Shown piece by piece: positions 29,477-38,623 of a DNA stretch of 64,000 bases. The DNA is from Leptospira bouyouniensis (lineage in GTDB: Bacteria > Spirochaetota > Leptospiria > Leptospirales > Leptospiraceae). The DNA lies in assembly GCF_004769525.1 (NCBI RefSeq), contig NZ_RQFT01000012.1:62001-126000 (forward strand). Reading direction: 5' to 3'. Each line of letters starts with the position of its first letter. Position 1 is the stretch's first letter. Below the pieces are notes generated by a model. The model was given only the letters and a program-made list of their open reading frames with translations. It searched no databases and was not told where the DNA came from. The position numbers were made by a program, and so were the translations under genes.

Positions 29477-30172
29477 ATGCAAAGTCCATTCCCCATTCCA
29501 CCATTTGCTCTTGAATGTAAATTGTATGCAAACGAATCCTTTGGTGCTTCCTATAAACACCCATTTGTAATTGCACTTGCTAATGGGACTTTAGATCCAA
29601 AAATCTTTCGATTTTACCAAATCCAAGACGCAAAATACTTGGAATCATTTTCTGATGCTTGTGCCATTCTTTCTACAAAGGTAACAGACCCAGACGATAA
29701 ACTTTGGCTCATCGATGCAGCAAAGATGGCACTTGTGGTCGAAGGCCAACTCCACCTTGGGTATGGAAAAACTTTGGGTTATGATGCTAAAACGATTGCC
29801 GATACAGAACCAACACCGAACAATTTAGCCTACCAAAACCATATGGTATCCACTGCCTTGAAAGGATCTATCCTCGAAGGGTTTTGTGCGATTGCTCCGT
29901 GTCCTTGGCTTTACATCGAACTTGGCCAACACCTATTGCGTGAAAAGGGTACTATCCCAGACGATCATCCCTATGCCTCTTGGCTAAAGATGTATTCCGA
30001 TCCTGGCTTCAATGACTACATGACCCATCTACTCGCAAAACTAGAAAAGTATTCCTTGGGTACTGACATAGCAACGAAACAGAGAGCGAAAGTAACCTTC
30101 CAACAAAGTTGTAATTATGAATGGATGTTTTGGGAGCAAGCTTGGACAAACCAGAACTGGCCTTCTCGGTAA
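29477..30172 (+). CDS. tenA: TenA/thiaminase II family protein
   Basis: A 231-residue all-helical protein. YQIQDAKYLESF contains the conserved substrate-binding Asp, GFCAIAPCPWLY the catalytic Cys, and NYEWMFWEQAW the C-terminal Glu. TenA hydrolyses aminopyrimidine products of thiamin breakdown so they can be reused. No other thiamin gene is in the window, so a salvage role is inferred from family only. It is probably co-transcribed with the esterase gene. Confidence 0.88.
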   Translation: MQSPFPIPPFALECKLYANESFGASYKHPFVIALANGTLDPKIFRFYQIQDAKYLESFSDACAILSTKVTDPDDKLWLIDAAKMALVVEGQLHLGYGKTLGYDAKTIADTEPTPNNLAYQNHMVSTALKGSILEGFCAIAPCPWLYIELGQHLLREKGTIPDDHPYASWLKMYSDPGFNDYMTHLLAKLEKYSLGTDIATKQRAKVTFQQSCNYEWMFWEQAWTNQNWPSR

Positions 30173-30392
30173 ATATCTGTTAGTTGTTAAAGGGATTTAA
30201 GCTTTCGGTTAGGATTCTGGGTGCGTGTAAGTGGGCACGTCTATTCATTCGTCCGACAAGATCCAAAATAGAACGATTACATACTGGTGAGGATCAACAA
30301 TCCCATTTTGACTCAATTTTTGTTTTACCCTTTTTCGTCTTTTTTCCTTGCCGATTTGTCCTGATTCCAAATGATGGTTTCACAAACCTTCT

Positions 30393-30464
30393 GCGGGAAT
30401 AGCTCAGCGGTAGAGCATCTCCTTGCCAAGGAGAGGGTCGCGGGTTCAAGTCCCGTTTCCCGCT
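30393..30464 (+). tRNA. tRNA-Gly (GCC)
   Basis: A full cloverleaf can be drawn. The acceptor GCGGGAA pairs with TTCCCGC, the D-arm contains AGCTCAGCGGTAGAGC, the anticodon stem TCTCC/GGAGA encloses TTGCCAA (anticodon GCC at 30425-30427), and the T-arm contains GGGTTCAAGTCCC. The discriminator base is T, as usual for tRNA-Gly, and CCA is not encoded. The gene stands alone, 62 bases before the trigger factor gene. Confidence 0.97.
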
Positions 30465-30526
30465 AATGAAGGTATTCTTCTTTTTCTTTCCACTACACTC
30501 TCTTTTTTTACACTGGATATAACACG

Positions 30527-31873
30527 ATGGAATTTACGGCTAAAAAAAATAACAACGCAACTTGTGACCTCAGCATTCAATTTAGCGCTGAAGAAGTCCG
30601 CACCGCCTACTCAAAGGCTTACAAAAATGCAGCTGAAAAAGTAAAAATCCCTGGTTTTCGACCAGGAAAAGCACCACTCAACATGGTGGAAAAAGTCCTT
30701 GGTGACTCCGTGATGGACGATGCTGCGAACATTATGTTAAACCAAGCAATGGCAGACCTCTTTGATAAATTGGAACACAAACCAATCCGTTTGCCTCAAT
30801 TCCAAATGGAAACATTTGATAAAAATACTGGTGCGAAAGCAAAAGCCACTTACGACACAAAACCAGAAGTCACCTTACCAAAGTTAAAGAAAATCAAAAT
30901 CCAACCAAAAGAAATTAAAATTTCTGATGCGGACATCCAAAAAGAATTGGAAGGAATCCAAAAAAACATGGCTCGTAACTCTTTGAAAGAAGAAGGCGAA
31001 CCAGTGGAAGCTCTTGACCTCTTAGAAATTAATTATAAATTCAAAGAAACAGGCAAAGAATACCCAGAACAAAGCCAAACTGGTAAATTCCAAATGGGTG
31101 CTCCCCAAAACCCACCAGGGTTTGAATCCAATTTGCTCGGAATGAAGTTGAATGAAACGAAAGAGTTTACCTTCACTTACCCAGATGTCTATCCAGCATC
31201 CCCAGAGTCTGCTGGAAAATCTATTATCTACACAGTAACGGTTACAGCGATTTACAAAGTGACGTATCCAGAAATCAATGACGACTTCGCATCAGAAGTA
31301 GATGGTTCTGCCAACTTACAAGAGTTAAAAGAAAAAACAAAAAAACAACTCGTTGAAATTTTTGGCAATGCTCTCACAAAACGAGCTACAGATGATGCCT
31401 ACAACGAAATCATCAAAGAATCCAAATTTATCATCCCAGAATCACTGATACTTGAAGAAACAGAAACGGTTTTCAAAAACTTTATGCGTGAATTTGGTCT
31501 TCCAGTAACTTCACTCTCCGATTATGCAAAACGCCTCGGTAAGGAAGAAAAGGAAGTTCGAGAGTCTTTCTCCAAAGCGGCAGAAAAACGCATCCAAACT
31601 TATATTTTGAAGCAAAAGATCGCCGAAGACTACAAAATTGCGATTTCAGATGAAGAAGTGGAGGTGGGTTACGAAAAAGAAGCCACTGCCCAAGGAATTC
31701 CTGCCGAAACCCTCAAAAAAGAAGTCCAAAAACAGATGGCGGAAACCTACTACCGTGACAAATTCCTGTTTGATAAAATTGACGAGTTTGTTTACGCTGA
31801 AGTAGAGAAAAAATCGCCAAAAGCAATTTCAACGGAAGAAGCTGAGAAAATACTTAGCGGGAAAGAAGAGTAA
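30527..31873 (+). CDS. tig: Trigger factor
   Basis: A 448-residue ribosome-associated chaperone and peptidyl-prolyl isomerase. The ribosome-binding signature GFRPGKAP lies near residue 43. A central FKBP-type domain (about 150-245, with NPPGFESNLLGMKLNETKEF) and a long helical C-terminal chaperone domain follow. It heads the tig-clpP-clpX cluster, a very common bacterial arrangement; clpP starts 3 bases after its stop codon. Confidence 0.95.
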   Translation: MEFTAKKNNNATCDLSIQFSAEEVRTAYSKAYKNAAEKVKIPGFRPGKAPLNMVEKVLGDSVMDDAANIMLNQAMADLFDKLEHKPIRLPQFQMETFDKNTGAKAKATYDTKPEVTLPKLKKIKIQPKEIKISDADIQKELEGIQKNMARNSLKEEGEPVEALDLLEINYKFKETGKEYPEQSQTGKFQMGAPQNPPGFESNLLGMKLNETKEFTFTYPDVYPASPESAGKSIIYTVTVTAIYKVTYPEINDDFASEVDGSANLQELKEKTKKQLVEIFGNALTKRATDDAYNEIIKESKFIIPESLILEETETVFKNFMREFGLPVTSLSDYAKRLGKEEKEVRESFSKAAEKRIQTYILKQKIAEDYKIAISDEEVEVGYEKEATAQGIPAETLKKEVQKQMAETYYRDKFLFDKIDEFVYAEVEKKSPKAISTEEAEKILSGKEE

Positions 31874-31876
31874 ACT

Positions 31877-32479
31877 ATGTCCACACTGATGCCTTATGTC
31901 ATTGAACAAACAAGCCGTGGCGAACGCCAATACGACATTTTTTCACGGTTATTAAAAGATCGGATCATTTTTTTAGGTTCTGCAATCGATGAAACTTATG
32001 CGAATGTGATCTCAGCTCAACTATTGTTTTTAGAAGCAGAAAACCCAGACAGAGATATTTATCTGTACATCAATAGCCCAGGTGGTTATGTGAGTTCTGG
32101 ACTTGCTATTTATGACACAATGCAACTCATCAAACCAGAGGTGAGAACCCTTTGTATTGGCCAGGCATCTTCTATGGCAGCACTTTTACTTGCTGGTGGA
32201 GCGAAAGGAAAACGATCAGCACTTCCCAATTCTCGGATTATGTTACACCAGCCTTACGGTGGAGCAGGTGGACAGGCTTCTGATATTGAAATCTCTGCAA
32301 AAGAAATCATCAAGATCAAAGACAAACTCATCGATCTTTATGGAAGACACACAGGAAAAACTTCTGACCAAATCCGTAAAGATACTGAAAGAAATTTCTT
32401 TATGAGTGCTGATGAAGCCAAAGAATACGGCATCATTGATAACGTGATCCAAGAACGCAAACAAATGCCACAAGCCTAA
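31877..32479 (+). CDS. clpP: ATP-dependent Clp protease proteolytic subunit
   Basis: A 200-residue serine protease of the ClpXP complex. The catalytic Ser is in [14 protein letters not shown], the His in [10 protein letters not shown], and the Asp in [14 protein letters not shown]. The N-terminal [19 protein letters not shown] is typical. It lies between tig and clpX, 16 bases before the latter. Processing of the first residues is likely by family knowledge. Confidence 0.96.
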   Translation: MSTLMPYVIEQTSRGERQYDIFSRLLKDRIIFLGSAIDETYANVISAQLLFLEAENPDRDIYLYINSPGGYVSSGLAIYDTMQLIKPEVRTLCIGQASSMAALLLAGGAKGKRSALPNSRIMLHQPYGGAGGQASDIEISAKEIIKIKDKLIDLYGRHTGKTSDQIRKDTERNFFMSADEAKEYGIIDNVIQERKQMPQA

Positions 32480-32495
32480 AAGGGGGCAAATCTCC

Positions 32496-33776
32496 ATGAC
32501 CAAACGTGCAAGCCAAACGGGTAATTCCAGAGAAAAATTACATTGTTCTTTCTGCGGAAAGGCCCAAGACGAAGTAAGAAGGCTTGTTGCAGGTCCTGGA
32601 GTATATATCTGCGATGAGTGTATTTCCTTGTGTAATGAAATCATCGCAGAAGAACCACAATCAGGTGAGAAAACTGCCATTGTGGGAGATATCCCAAAAC
32701 CAACGGAAATCAAAAAAATCTTAGATCAGTATGTCATTGGGCAAGAACAAGCAAAAAAGGCTTTGGCTGTTGCCGTCTACAATCATTACAAACGTATCTT
32801 TCATAACGAACGTAAGGCGGGTGATGTAGAATTAGAAAAATCTAATATCATGCTCATTGGACCAACTGGTTCTGGAAAAACCTTACTGGCCCAAACACTT
32901 GCTCGTATCTTAAAAGTTCCTTTTGCGATTGTGGATGCTACGGCTCTCACTGAGGCAGGGTATGTGGGTGAAGATGTGGAAAACATCATCCTCAAACTCA
33001 TTCAAAATGCTGACAATGATGTGAAACGTGCTGAGATGGGAATCATCTACATCGACGAAATTGATAAGATTTCACGCAAGTCTGACTCTGCCTCCATCAC
33101 TCGTGATGTGAGTGGAGAAGGTGTCCAACAAGCTCTCCTCAAAATCATTGAAGGAACTGTTGCCAATGTCCCACCACAAGGCGGGCGAAAACACCCCCAC
33201 CAGGAATACATCCCAGTCGAAACCAAAAATATCCTCTTTATCTGTGGGGGAGCCTTTGTGGGTCTCACTGATATCATCAAACAACGAGTTGGTGTAAAGT
33301 CGATTGGATTCCATTCCAATGAAGTTGTGAATGACAAAGGTAGAAAAATCGAAGAAGGGGAATCTGTGGTGCACCATGTGATCCCTGATGATTTGATGAA
33401 ATTTGGTCTTATCCCTGAATTCATTGGACGTCTTCCGATCATAGCGACTCTCGACGAACTTACGATTGAAAGTTTAAAATCGATTTTTACAGAACCAAAA
33501 AATTCCCTTCTCAAACAATACCAAAAGATGTTTGATATTGAAAATGTAAAACTCAAGTTCACTGAATCTGCTATCGAAGCCATTGCCCAAACAGCCATCA
33601 AACGAGAGAGTGGTGCGAGGGGACTACGAGCCATTGTAGAAGAGATCATGATGGAACTCATGTTCCAAATCCCGTCTCGTAAAGATGTTTTGGAAGTTGT
33701 TGTCACTGACGAAACTGTTCTCAAAAAAGAAGCACCGATTACGATTTTGAAAGGGGACATCGAAAAGATCGCATAG
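32496..33776 (+). CDS. clpX: ATP-dependent protease ATP-binding subunit ClpX
   Basis: A 426-residue AAA+ unfoldase. The N-terminal zinc-binding domain reads [11 protein letters not shown] and [11 protein letters not shown]. Walker A is GPTGSGKT, Walker B is [10 protein letters not shown], and the IGF tripeptide that docks on ClpP is present in VKSIGFHSN. Sensor and C-terminal regions are complete. It is followed after only 7-13 bases by a metallo-beta-lactamase gene that could share its transcript. Confidence 0.96.
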   Translation: MTKRASQTGNSREKLHCSFCGKAQDEVRRLVAGPGVYICDECISLCNEIIAEEPQSGEKTAIVGDIPKPTEIKKILDQYVIGQEQAKKALAVAVYNHYKRIFHNERKAGDVELEKSNIMLIGPTGSGKTLLAQTLARILKVPFAIVDATALTEAGYVGEDVENIILKLIQNADNDVKRAEMGIIYIDEIDKISRKSDSASITRDVSGEGVQQALLKIIEGTVANVPPQGGRKHPHQEYIPVETKNILFICGGAFVGLTDIIKQRVGVKSIGFHSNEVVNDKGRKIEEGESVVHHVIPDDLMKFGLIPEFIGRLPIIATLDELTIESLKSIFTEPKNSLLKQYQKMFDIENVKLKFTESAIEAIAQTAIKRESGARGLRAIVEEIMMELMFQIPSRKDVLEVVVTDETVLKKEAPITILKGDIEKIA

Positions 33777-33789
33777 ATATGGTTTGATT

Positions 33790-34566
33790 GTGAAATCTAA
33801 CATATTCTATTTATGTTTCTGCGTATCGTTTGGTTTCTGGTTTGTCCATTGCCAAACGGCAAATCAATCATCGGCAGACCTTGTAAACGAAAACACAAAT
33901 CCAATTAAATCCTCAATCGAATGGATGAAAATCAAAGAGACGGTTTGGATCCACAAAAGTTTTGGTAGTTTCCAAGGGAAAATGTATGAATCCAATGGCC
34001 TTGTTGTTCTAACAAATAAAGGTGTTGTCGTCATTGATACTGCATGGACAGAACCACAAACAGAGGAACTAATCCTTGGAATACAATCCAAATTCCAAAA
34101 AGAAATTTTATTCCTCATTGTCACACATGCACATGACGACCGTATGGCGGGAGTTTCCCAATTCCATAAACGAAATATCTCAGTTTATAGCACAAATTTA
34201 ACTGCAAAATTGGCAAAAGAAAAAGGATATGGAAAAACCAATCCCATCTTAGATATCCAAACAAGACTCTATGCCGGGAATCATTCCGTAGAAATCTTTT
34301 TTCCAGGTCATGGGCATTCACCTGACAATATTGTGGTATGGTTACCAGAGACTCATATCCTCTTTGCAGGTTGTCTTGTAAAGGCAATTGATGCAACAGA
34401 CTTGGGGAATGTAAAAGATGCAAATGTTGTAGAATGGGAGAATGCAGTGAAACGTGTGTTAATTAGATACCCGGATGCCGAAGTTGTGGTTCCAGGGCAT
34501 GGGAACTGGGGCAAACTTGAATTGCTCCGCCATACAATTCGGTTACTTGTTTCTTCGAACCACTAA
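33790..34566 (+). CDS. Subclass B1 metallo-beta-lactamase, predicted lipoprotein
   Basis: A 258-residue exported zinc hydrolase with all B1 signatures. HAHDD (34126-34140) supplies His116, His118 and Asp120 (BBL numbering). GHGHSPDNIVVWLP gives His196, AGCLVKAIDATDLGN gives Cys221, Lys224 and Asn233, and PGHGNWG gives His263. The substrate-floor SNGLVVLTNKGVVVIDT segment is also typical. The N-terminal signal peptide ends in a Cys (FWFVHCQ), suggesting a lipoprotein anchored like NDM-1. GTG 33790 (or TTG 33784) is the start, just after clpX. Beta-lactam hydrolysis is expected from the residues but not proven. The last 24 bases overlap the convergent PP2C-like gene. Confidence 0.88.
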   Translation: MKSNIFYLCFCVSFGFWFVHCQTANQSSADLVNENTNPIKSSIEWMKIKETVWIHKSFGSFQGKMYESNGLVVLTNKGVVVIDTAWTEPQTEELILGIQSKFQKEILFLIVTHAHDDRMAGVSQFHKRNISVYSTNLTAKLAKEKGYGKTNPILDIQTRLYAGNHSVEIFFPGHGHSPDNIVVWLPETHILFAGCLVKAIDATDLGNVKDANVVEWENAVKRVLIRYPDAEVVVPGHGNWGKLELLRHTIRLLVSSNH

Positions 34567-35643
34567 TATGGATAGTTTTTCCATGGGATTGGTGAGGTTT
34601 CTTTCACGACCAAGGGAACTCATTTTTTTTGCAATGGCAAGTAACATTTGGCGAGCGGAACTTGGCCTTAAATCGAGAAGATAATCCACAAATTCTTCCA
34701 TGATTTCAAACGATGTGAGACCAAATTGGGTGAGTGTTCTGTCACTTGCCCAAACTAAATAATCTCCAATTTCAATTCCATCGGCAATTGAGATTGGGTG
34801 TTTGTGGTTAGGATACCAATGGTCATCCCCACTGCCTTCGATCACTTGGATGCCGTGGTCAGAAAATTGAAAGATGGGCATGTCCATGTAATGTAAAAAA
34901 GACATTTTATCATCTTTGTTTTGGATCACAAATGCAGAGAGTTTTAATTTTAAAAACGCAAATTGGTGGAGTGCAAATTTTAGTTTGGTTAATAGTTCTT
35001 CAGTGGAAAATAAACCATCGCCAAACGAGGAAATAATGCCATGGATAAAAACTTTTTCGGAAGATTCCAAAATCCCAGGTTCCATATGGCCTGCAATAAT
35101 CCCAAACAAACCATCTTTCGCACGAACAATCCTTATATAATCTGCACCCGCATAACGCATCACTGATGGGAATACTGCCACATCAAAACCTGGAATATTT
35201 GGAATTTTGATATCAGGGATTTGTTTGTTTACCGAAGAAGCTTGGGTAGTTTTCCAATCAAATTTGTTTTCGAATTGTTCTTCGTCGAGTCCCTCTTCTC
35301 CTTGCAATAGTGTGAACATCACAGATTTATAAATTTTGTATTCATCTGAATTCCGACTTAAGTTTCGGATGTCTTTTGGAATTTCATTTTCACTATCTTG
35401 GATATGAAACACGATGTGAAGGATGTATTGGTATAAAAATCCAAGAAAATAATATACGATAAAACTAATACACAATGCCAAAAGAAAGGAACTATAGATC
35501 CCTACTAAATTGAAATTGAGAGTATTCTCTCCTTTTGGATTTTGCCAGTGAGTGAAAGTAAATTCAGCAAAAAGAAAGTGGATGAAAAAAAATAAAAAAC
35601 TTATGATGCCAAGTAAAATTGGCAATTTGACTCGGTAACTCAT
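34543..35643 (-). CDS. Membrane protein with degenerate PP2C (SpoIIE-type) phosphatase domain
   Basis: A 366-residue protein with two N-terminal membrane spans (about 8-27 and 45-75) and a cytoplasmic C-terminal domain of SpoIIE/RsbU fold. The first motif, normally GGDYYD, reads AGADYIR. The metal-binding GDVSGHG is replaced by IIAGHMEPG, and the late TDG motif by SDR (VWASDRTLTQ). Key metal-binding Asp residues therefore seem lost and it may be a pseudophosphatase. The ATG start overlaps the tatC stop codon (ATGA), so they are coupled. The frame is open to 35796, but that part is antisense-like tatC sequence in another frame. Confidence 0.7.
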   Translation of the reverse strand: MSYRVKLPILLGIISFLFFFIHFLFAEFTFTHWQNPKGENTLNFNLVGIYSSFLLALCISFIVYYFLGFLYQYILHIVFHIQDSENEIPKDIRNLSRNSDEYKIYKSVMFTLLQGEEGLDEEQFENKFDWKTTQASSVNKQIPDIKIPNIPGFDVAVFPSVMRYAGADYIRIVRAKDGLFGIIAGHMEPGILESSEKVFIHGIISSFGDGLFSTEELLTKLKFALHQFAFLKLKLSAFVIQNKDDKMSFLHYMDMPIFQFSDHGIQVIEGSGDDHWYPNHKHPISIADGIEIGDYLVWASDRTLTQFGLTSFEIMEEFVDYLLDLRPSSARQMLLAIAKKMSSLGRERNLTNPMEKLSILVVRRNK

Positions 35644-36419
35644 TTTGAATCTGTCGCTTCCAATACTTTCATCAAAATGGCAGATAAAAAGAATAAAAAG
35701 CTGAGTGGAACAAGTAACATGAGCATCGAAAATACATCTGGTCCTGGTGACAACACAGCTGATACAACTGCGATGATGAGTACCGCTTCTCTCCAACGTG
35801 AAATCAAAAACCTTGAAGATAATATTCCAATCCGACCAAGTAAAATGAGTACAATGGGGAGTTGGAACGAAGCCCCAAACACTAAGTGTAAATTAAAAAA
35901 CAAATCGTAATATTCATCGATTGGCAAATACGGATCAACTCCATCCGGTCGCAACACGACTAGGAACACCCGTAAAAAATTTTCAAATACAGTAAACCAA
36001 CAGAGAGCAAGCCCTGACCAAAAAAGTAAGGTAGAAAATAAGATAATGAATTTTCCCCATTTTTCAGTCCTTGGGTCTACAGCGGGCGCAATGAATCCCC
36101 AACTGATGTACAATAAAAATGGAAGGGAAACAAGAACTGAAAGGATAAAGGACGTTTTCAAATAAATGAGAAACGGTGCCATGAGTTGGATCTGAAAAAA
36201 ATGGGCATCTGGTCCAAGGACTGATTTGTAAGGTTGGATGAGAAAACTATGTATCTCACTGCCAAAATACAAGGTTCCAACCATAAACAAAGAAACAACT
36301 AAGATTGAATAGATTAGTCTTTGGCGGAGTTCCTCCAAATGGTCTCCCAGGGACATATATTTTTCCCTGGTTTCCGAATCCTCCGGCAGTGGCAGCGCAG
36401 TTCTATTTTTTTTTGCCAA
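35640..36419 (-). CDS. tatC: Sec-independent protein translocase TatC
   Basis: A 259-residue inner membrane protein with six predicted spans, core receptor of the twin-arginine translocase for folded proteins. The signature SLGDHLEELRQRLIYS near residue 27 contains the conserved Glu of the signal-recognition site, and FGxxFQLPIV (FGASFQLPIVLILL) is present. It follows tatA by 9 bases; no tatB is seen, consistent with a minimal TatAC system. Confidence 0.93.
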   Translation of the reverse strand: MAKKNRTALPLPEDSETREKYMSLGDHLEELRQRLIYSILVVSLFMVGTLYFGSEIHSFLIQPYKSVLGPDAHFFQIQLMAPFLIYLKTSFILSVLVSLPFLLYISWGFIAPAVDPRTEKWGKFIILFSTLLFWSGLALCWFTVFENFLRVFLVVLRPDGVDPYLPIDEYYDLFFNLHLVFGASFQLPIVLILLGRIGILSSRFLISRWREAVLIIAVVSAVLSPGPDVFSMLMLLVPLSFLFFLSAILMKVLEATDSK

Positions 36420-36428
36420 TGGGGTCGA

Positions 36429-36698
36429 TTAAGCTTTTTTCTTTTTTGTGGATTTGGAATTGGACTGCGCAGACTGTTTTGGTTCTTCTACCGGAAAACT
36501 GGTTTGGGCAGGTTCCTCGTCTTGTCCTGTGAGAGACTTTCTAAATTCTTTGATCCCTGAACCCAAGTCCTTGGCAAGGCTTGGCAATCGTTTTCCACCA
36601 AAAAAAAGTAAGGCTAAAAAAACGATGAGTGCAATCTCCCATGGTCCTAAATTAAAAAAAGCAATAGGTGCTTGAAAAGAAAACGGATTGGATGGCAT
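36429..36698 (-). CDS. tatA: Twin-arginine translocase subunit TatA
   Basis: An 89-residue pore-forming Tat subunit. The single membrane segment with its polar start (LGPWEIALIVFLALLFFGG), the FGGKRLP hinge and the amphipathic helix LAKDLGSGIKEFRKSL are textbook. The C-terminal tail is Lys/Ser-rich. It is the first gene of the tatA-tatC-phosphatase operon and diverges from the hybrid kinase gene with about 23 bases between starts. Confidence 0.93.
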   Translation of the reverse strand: MPSNPFSFQAPIAFFNLGPWEIALIVFLALLFFGGKRLPSLAKDLGSGIKEFRKSLTGQDEEPAQTSFPVEEPKQSAQSNSKSTKKKKA

Positions 36699-36721
36699 AT
36701 TTCCCTCTTAAGGCAAGAGTT

Positions 36722-38623
36722 ATGCAAACGAATCTGGAAGCAAGCGGAATGATAGAATTCTTTAAGGTCTTGCCAAACCTATTTTCTGGTGGGGTGTACC
36801 TCTCCGATCCCAAAACCGGGCAAATTTTATTTTCGAATGACTTTTTCAAAAATAATTTAGGTTGTGCCAAGCCAGGAAAAGATTGTTTGGAATCAGATTT
36901 ACTCGCCTGGGTATCAGATGAAGACAAAGAAACATTTAGAGAACAAATCCTTTCTCCTTTGAAACTCAGTGACAGAGATCAAATTTCTGGTGATTTTAGA
37001 TTTCAAATGCCAAATGAAACACTTGTTCGGTGGTTTCAGTTTGAAAAAAGAAAAGTGAACATTCCAAGTATGGAATCTTCTTTACAAATTGTATTTGTTC
37101 GGGATGTAACAAACGAAAAAACTAACGAAATCAATATCGTCGAACAGATCCAATTTTTCCTAGGGCTTTTTGAAAATGCCTCTGTTGGAATGGCACTACA
37201 AGATTGGGAAGGTGGTTACTTTCGTATCAACCCAAGGTTTACGGAAATCACAGGTTATAGTTTCCAAAATCTGACAGACTTAAATATCAAACGGATCAAA
37301 GGGGAACCTATCTCAGATGAAGAGATGGAATATTTCAGTTTTTTCAAAGAAGGCGCTGAAGAATCAAGACTCACACGTAAAGATGGAAGAAGGATCAATG
37401 TCTATAGGCGGATTAGTGCATTTCGTAACTCCCAAGGCAAACCTGATTTTTATTATGTATTCTTAGATGATGTAACAGAAAAAAAACAATTAGAATCATA
37501 TCAATTACATTCACAAAAAATGGAAACCATAGGAAGCCTTGCGACCAATATTGCACATGATTTAAATAATTATTTGCAACCGATTCATGTGTTTTCACAA
37601 CTTGGCAAAGAACAAATTAATGCAGGGAATTTCAACCAAAACCAAGTTTTGGATTATTTGGAGAAAATACGAATGGGAGCAGATAATGCTCGTTCCATGA
37701 TTCATCGTATTATCCATTATTCTAAAACAAAAAACGAACATTCAGTGACAAAAATTGATATTTCTTCTGTGGTTGAATCCACAATTCCACTGCTTGTAGC
37801 TGGATTGCCAAAAAACGTAGAAGCACAATTTGAATTTTTTAGATCACCTCTTTTTACAAAAGTGGATGCTGTCCAGTTTTCCAAAATTTTATGCGAGCTC
37901 ACATCGGGTGGTATTTTGGCCTGGGATGATCGCAAACGTGGTCTTGTGCAAATCCAAACTCATCCTTCTGATGAAGTGCGTTTGTTAGTCTCATTAGAAT
38001 TTTCAGGGTTGTCGTTACCAAGTTTGTCAGAACTAACCACATTAGATTTGGTGAATTTTAGAGATGAAGATTTCCAATGGACCGGAATTCATTTGATCAA
38101 TCGGTATATAAAAAATTGGGGAGGTGAGTTTTATTTAGATAAACCTGATCCAATGACTTTAAAGATTTTTATCTATTTACCTCTCGAAGAAGCACTGCCA
38201 GTTGCGAATGTATATCCAAACAATCGAGAATCAAAACCAAAAGATGTATGGTCTGAAATTTCAAAAAGGAATGTTTGGATTGTTGAAGATGATGAAGCAG
38301 CAAGTGAAGCAATTTGTTTTGTATTATCTCAAAAACAAATCAAACCAAAGGTGTTTACTACATCGACCAAAGCAATTGACCAACTAAACGAAGAAATACC
38401 TGATTTTGTTTTATCCGATTATCGTTTAAAGGAGATGAGTGGGTTAGTTTTGATTCGTAAGGTCAAACAAAAAAATCCGAATCTTTCTGCGGTTTTGTAT
38501 ACGGGGAATATGGATGGATTGGACGCCGACGAACTATTGAAGGAAGGGATATTGGTTCGTTCTAAACCAATATCCGTTGATGAATTGTACGAATCAATTT
38601 TGTTATCGTTTGGATTTCTTTGA
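36722..38623 (+). CDS. PAS-PAS hybrid histidine kinase-like protein with eroded ATPase domain and C-terminal receiver
   Basis: About 633 residues: an N-terminal PAS-like region (LFSGGVYLSDPKTGQILFSN), a second PAS (LFENASVGMALQDWEGGYF), a HisKA-like region with NIAHDLNNYLQP (His codon 37556), a region where the HATPase should be, and a receiver (VWIVEDDEAASEA, acceptor Asp codon 38417, LYTGN, SKPIS). In the ATPase region the N box reads ELTSGGILAWDD without the Asn motif, and no DxGxG or GxGxG box is visible, so ATP binding is doubtful. The frame opens at GTG 36668, but ATG 36722 avoids overlap with divergent tatA. Its last 21 bases overlap the next gene. Confidence 0.78.
   Translation: MQTNLEASGMIEFFKVLPNLFSGGVYLSDPKTGQILFSNDFFKNNLGCAKPGKDCLESDLLAWVSDEDKETFREQILSPLKLSDRDQISGDFRFQMPNETLVRWFQFEKRKVNIPSMESSLQIVFVRDVTNEKTNEINIVEQIQFFLGLFENASVGMALQDWEGGYFRINPRFTEITGYSFQNLTDLNIKRIKGEPISDEEMEYFSFFKEGAEESRLTRKDGRRINVYRRISAFRNSQGKPDFYYVFLDDVTEKKQLESYQLHSQKMETIGSLATNIAHDLNNYLQPIHVFSQLGKEQINAGNFNQNQVLDYLEKIRMGADNARSMIHRIIHYSKTKNEHSVTKIDISSVVESTIPLLVAGLPKNVEAQFEFFRSPLFTKVDAVQFSKILCELTSGGILAWDDRKRGLVQIQTHPSDEVRLLVSLEFSGLSLPSLSELTTLDLVNFRDEDFQWTGIHLINRYIKNWGGEFYLDKPDPMTLKIFIYLPLEEALPVANVYPNNRESKPKDVWSEISKRNVWIVEDDEAASEAICFVLSQKQIKPKVFTTSTKAIDQLNEEIPDFVLSDYRLKEMSGLVLIRKVKQKNPNLSAVLYTGNMDGLDADELLKEGILVRSKPISVDELYESILLSFGFL

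Noticed and set aside
30423..30644. Open frame beginning in the tRNA gene and running into tig
   Set aside because: Overlaps tRNA-Gly and reads tig in another frame; not a gene.
33047..33760. 237-codon open frame antisense to clpX
   Set aside because: Lies wholly inside the conserved clpX gene; composition is that of a reverse shadow.
35644..35796. Upstream extension of the PP2C-like gene
   Set aside because: It is tatC sequence read in another frame; the ATG at 35643 overlaps the tatC stop in the usual coupled way.
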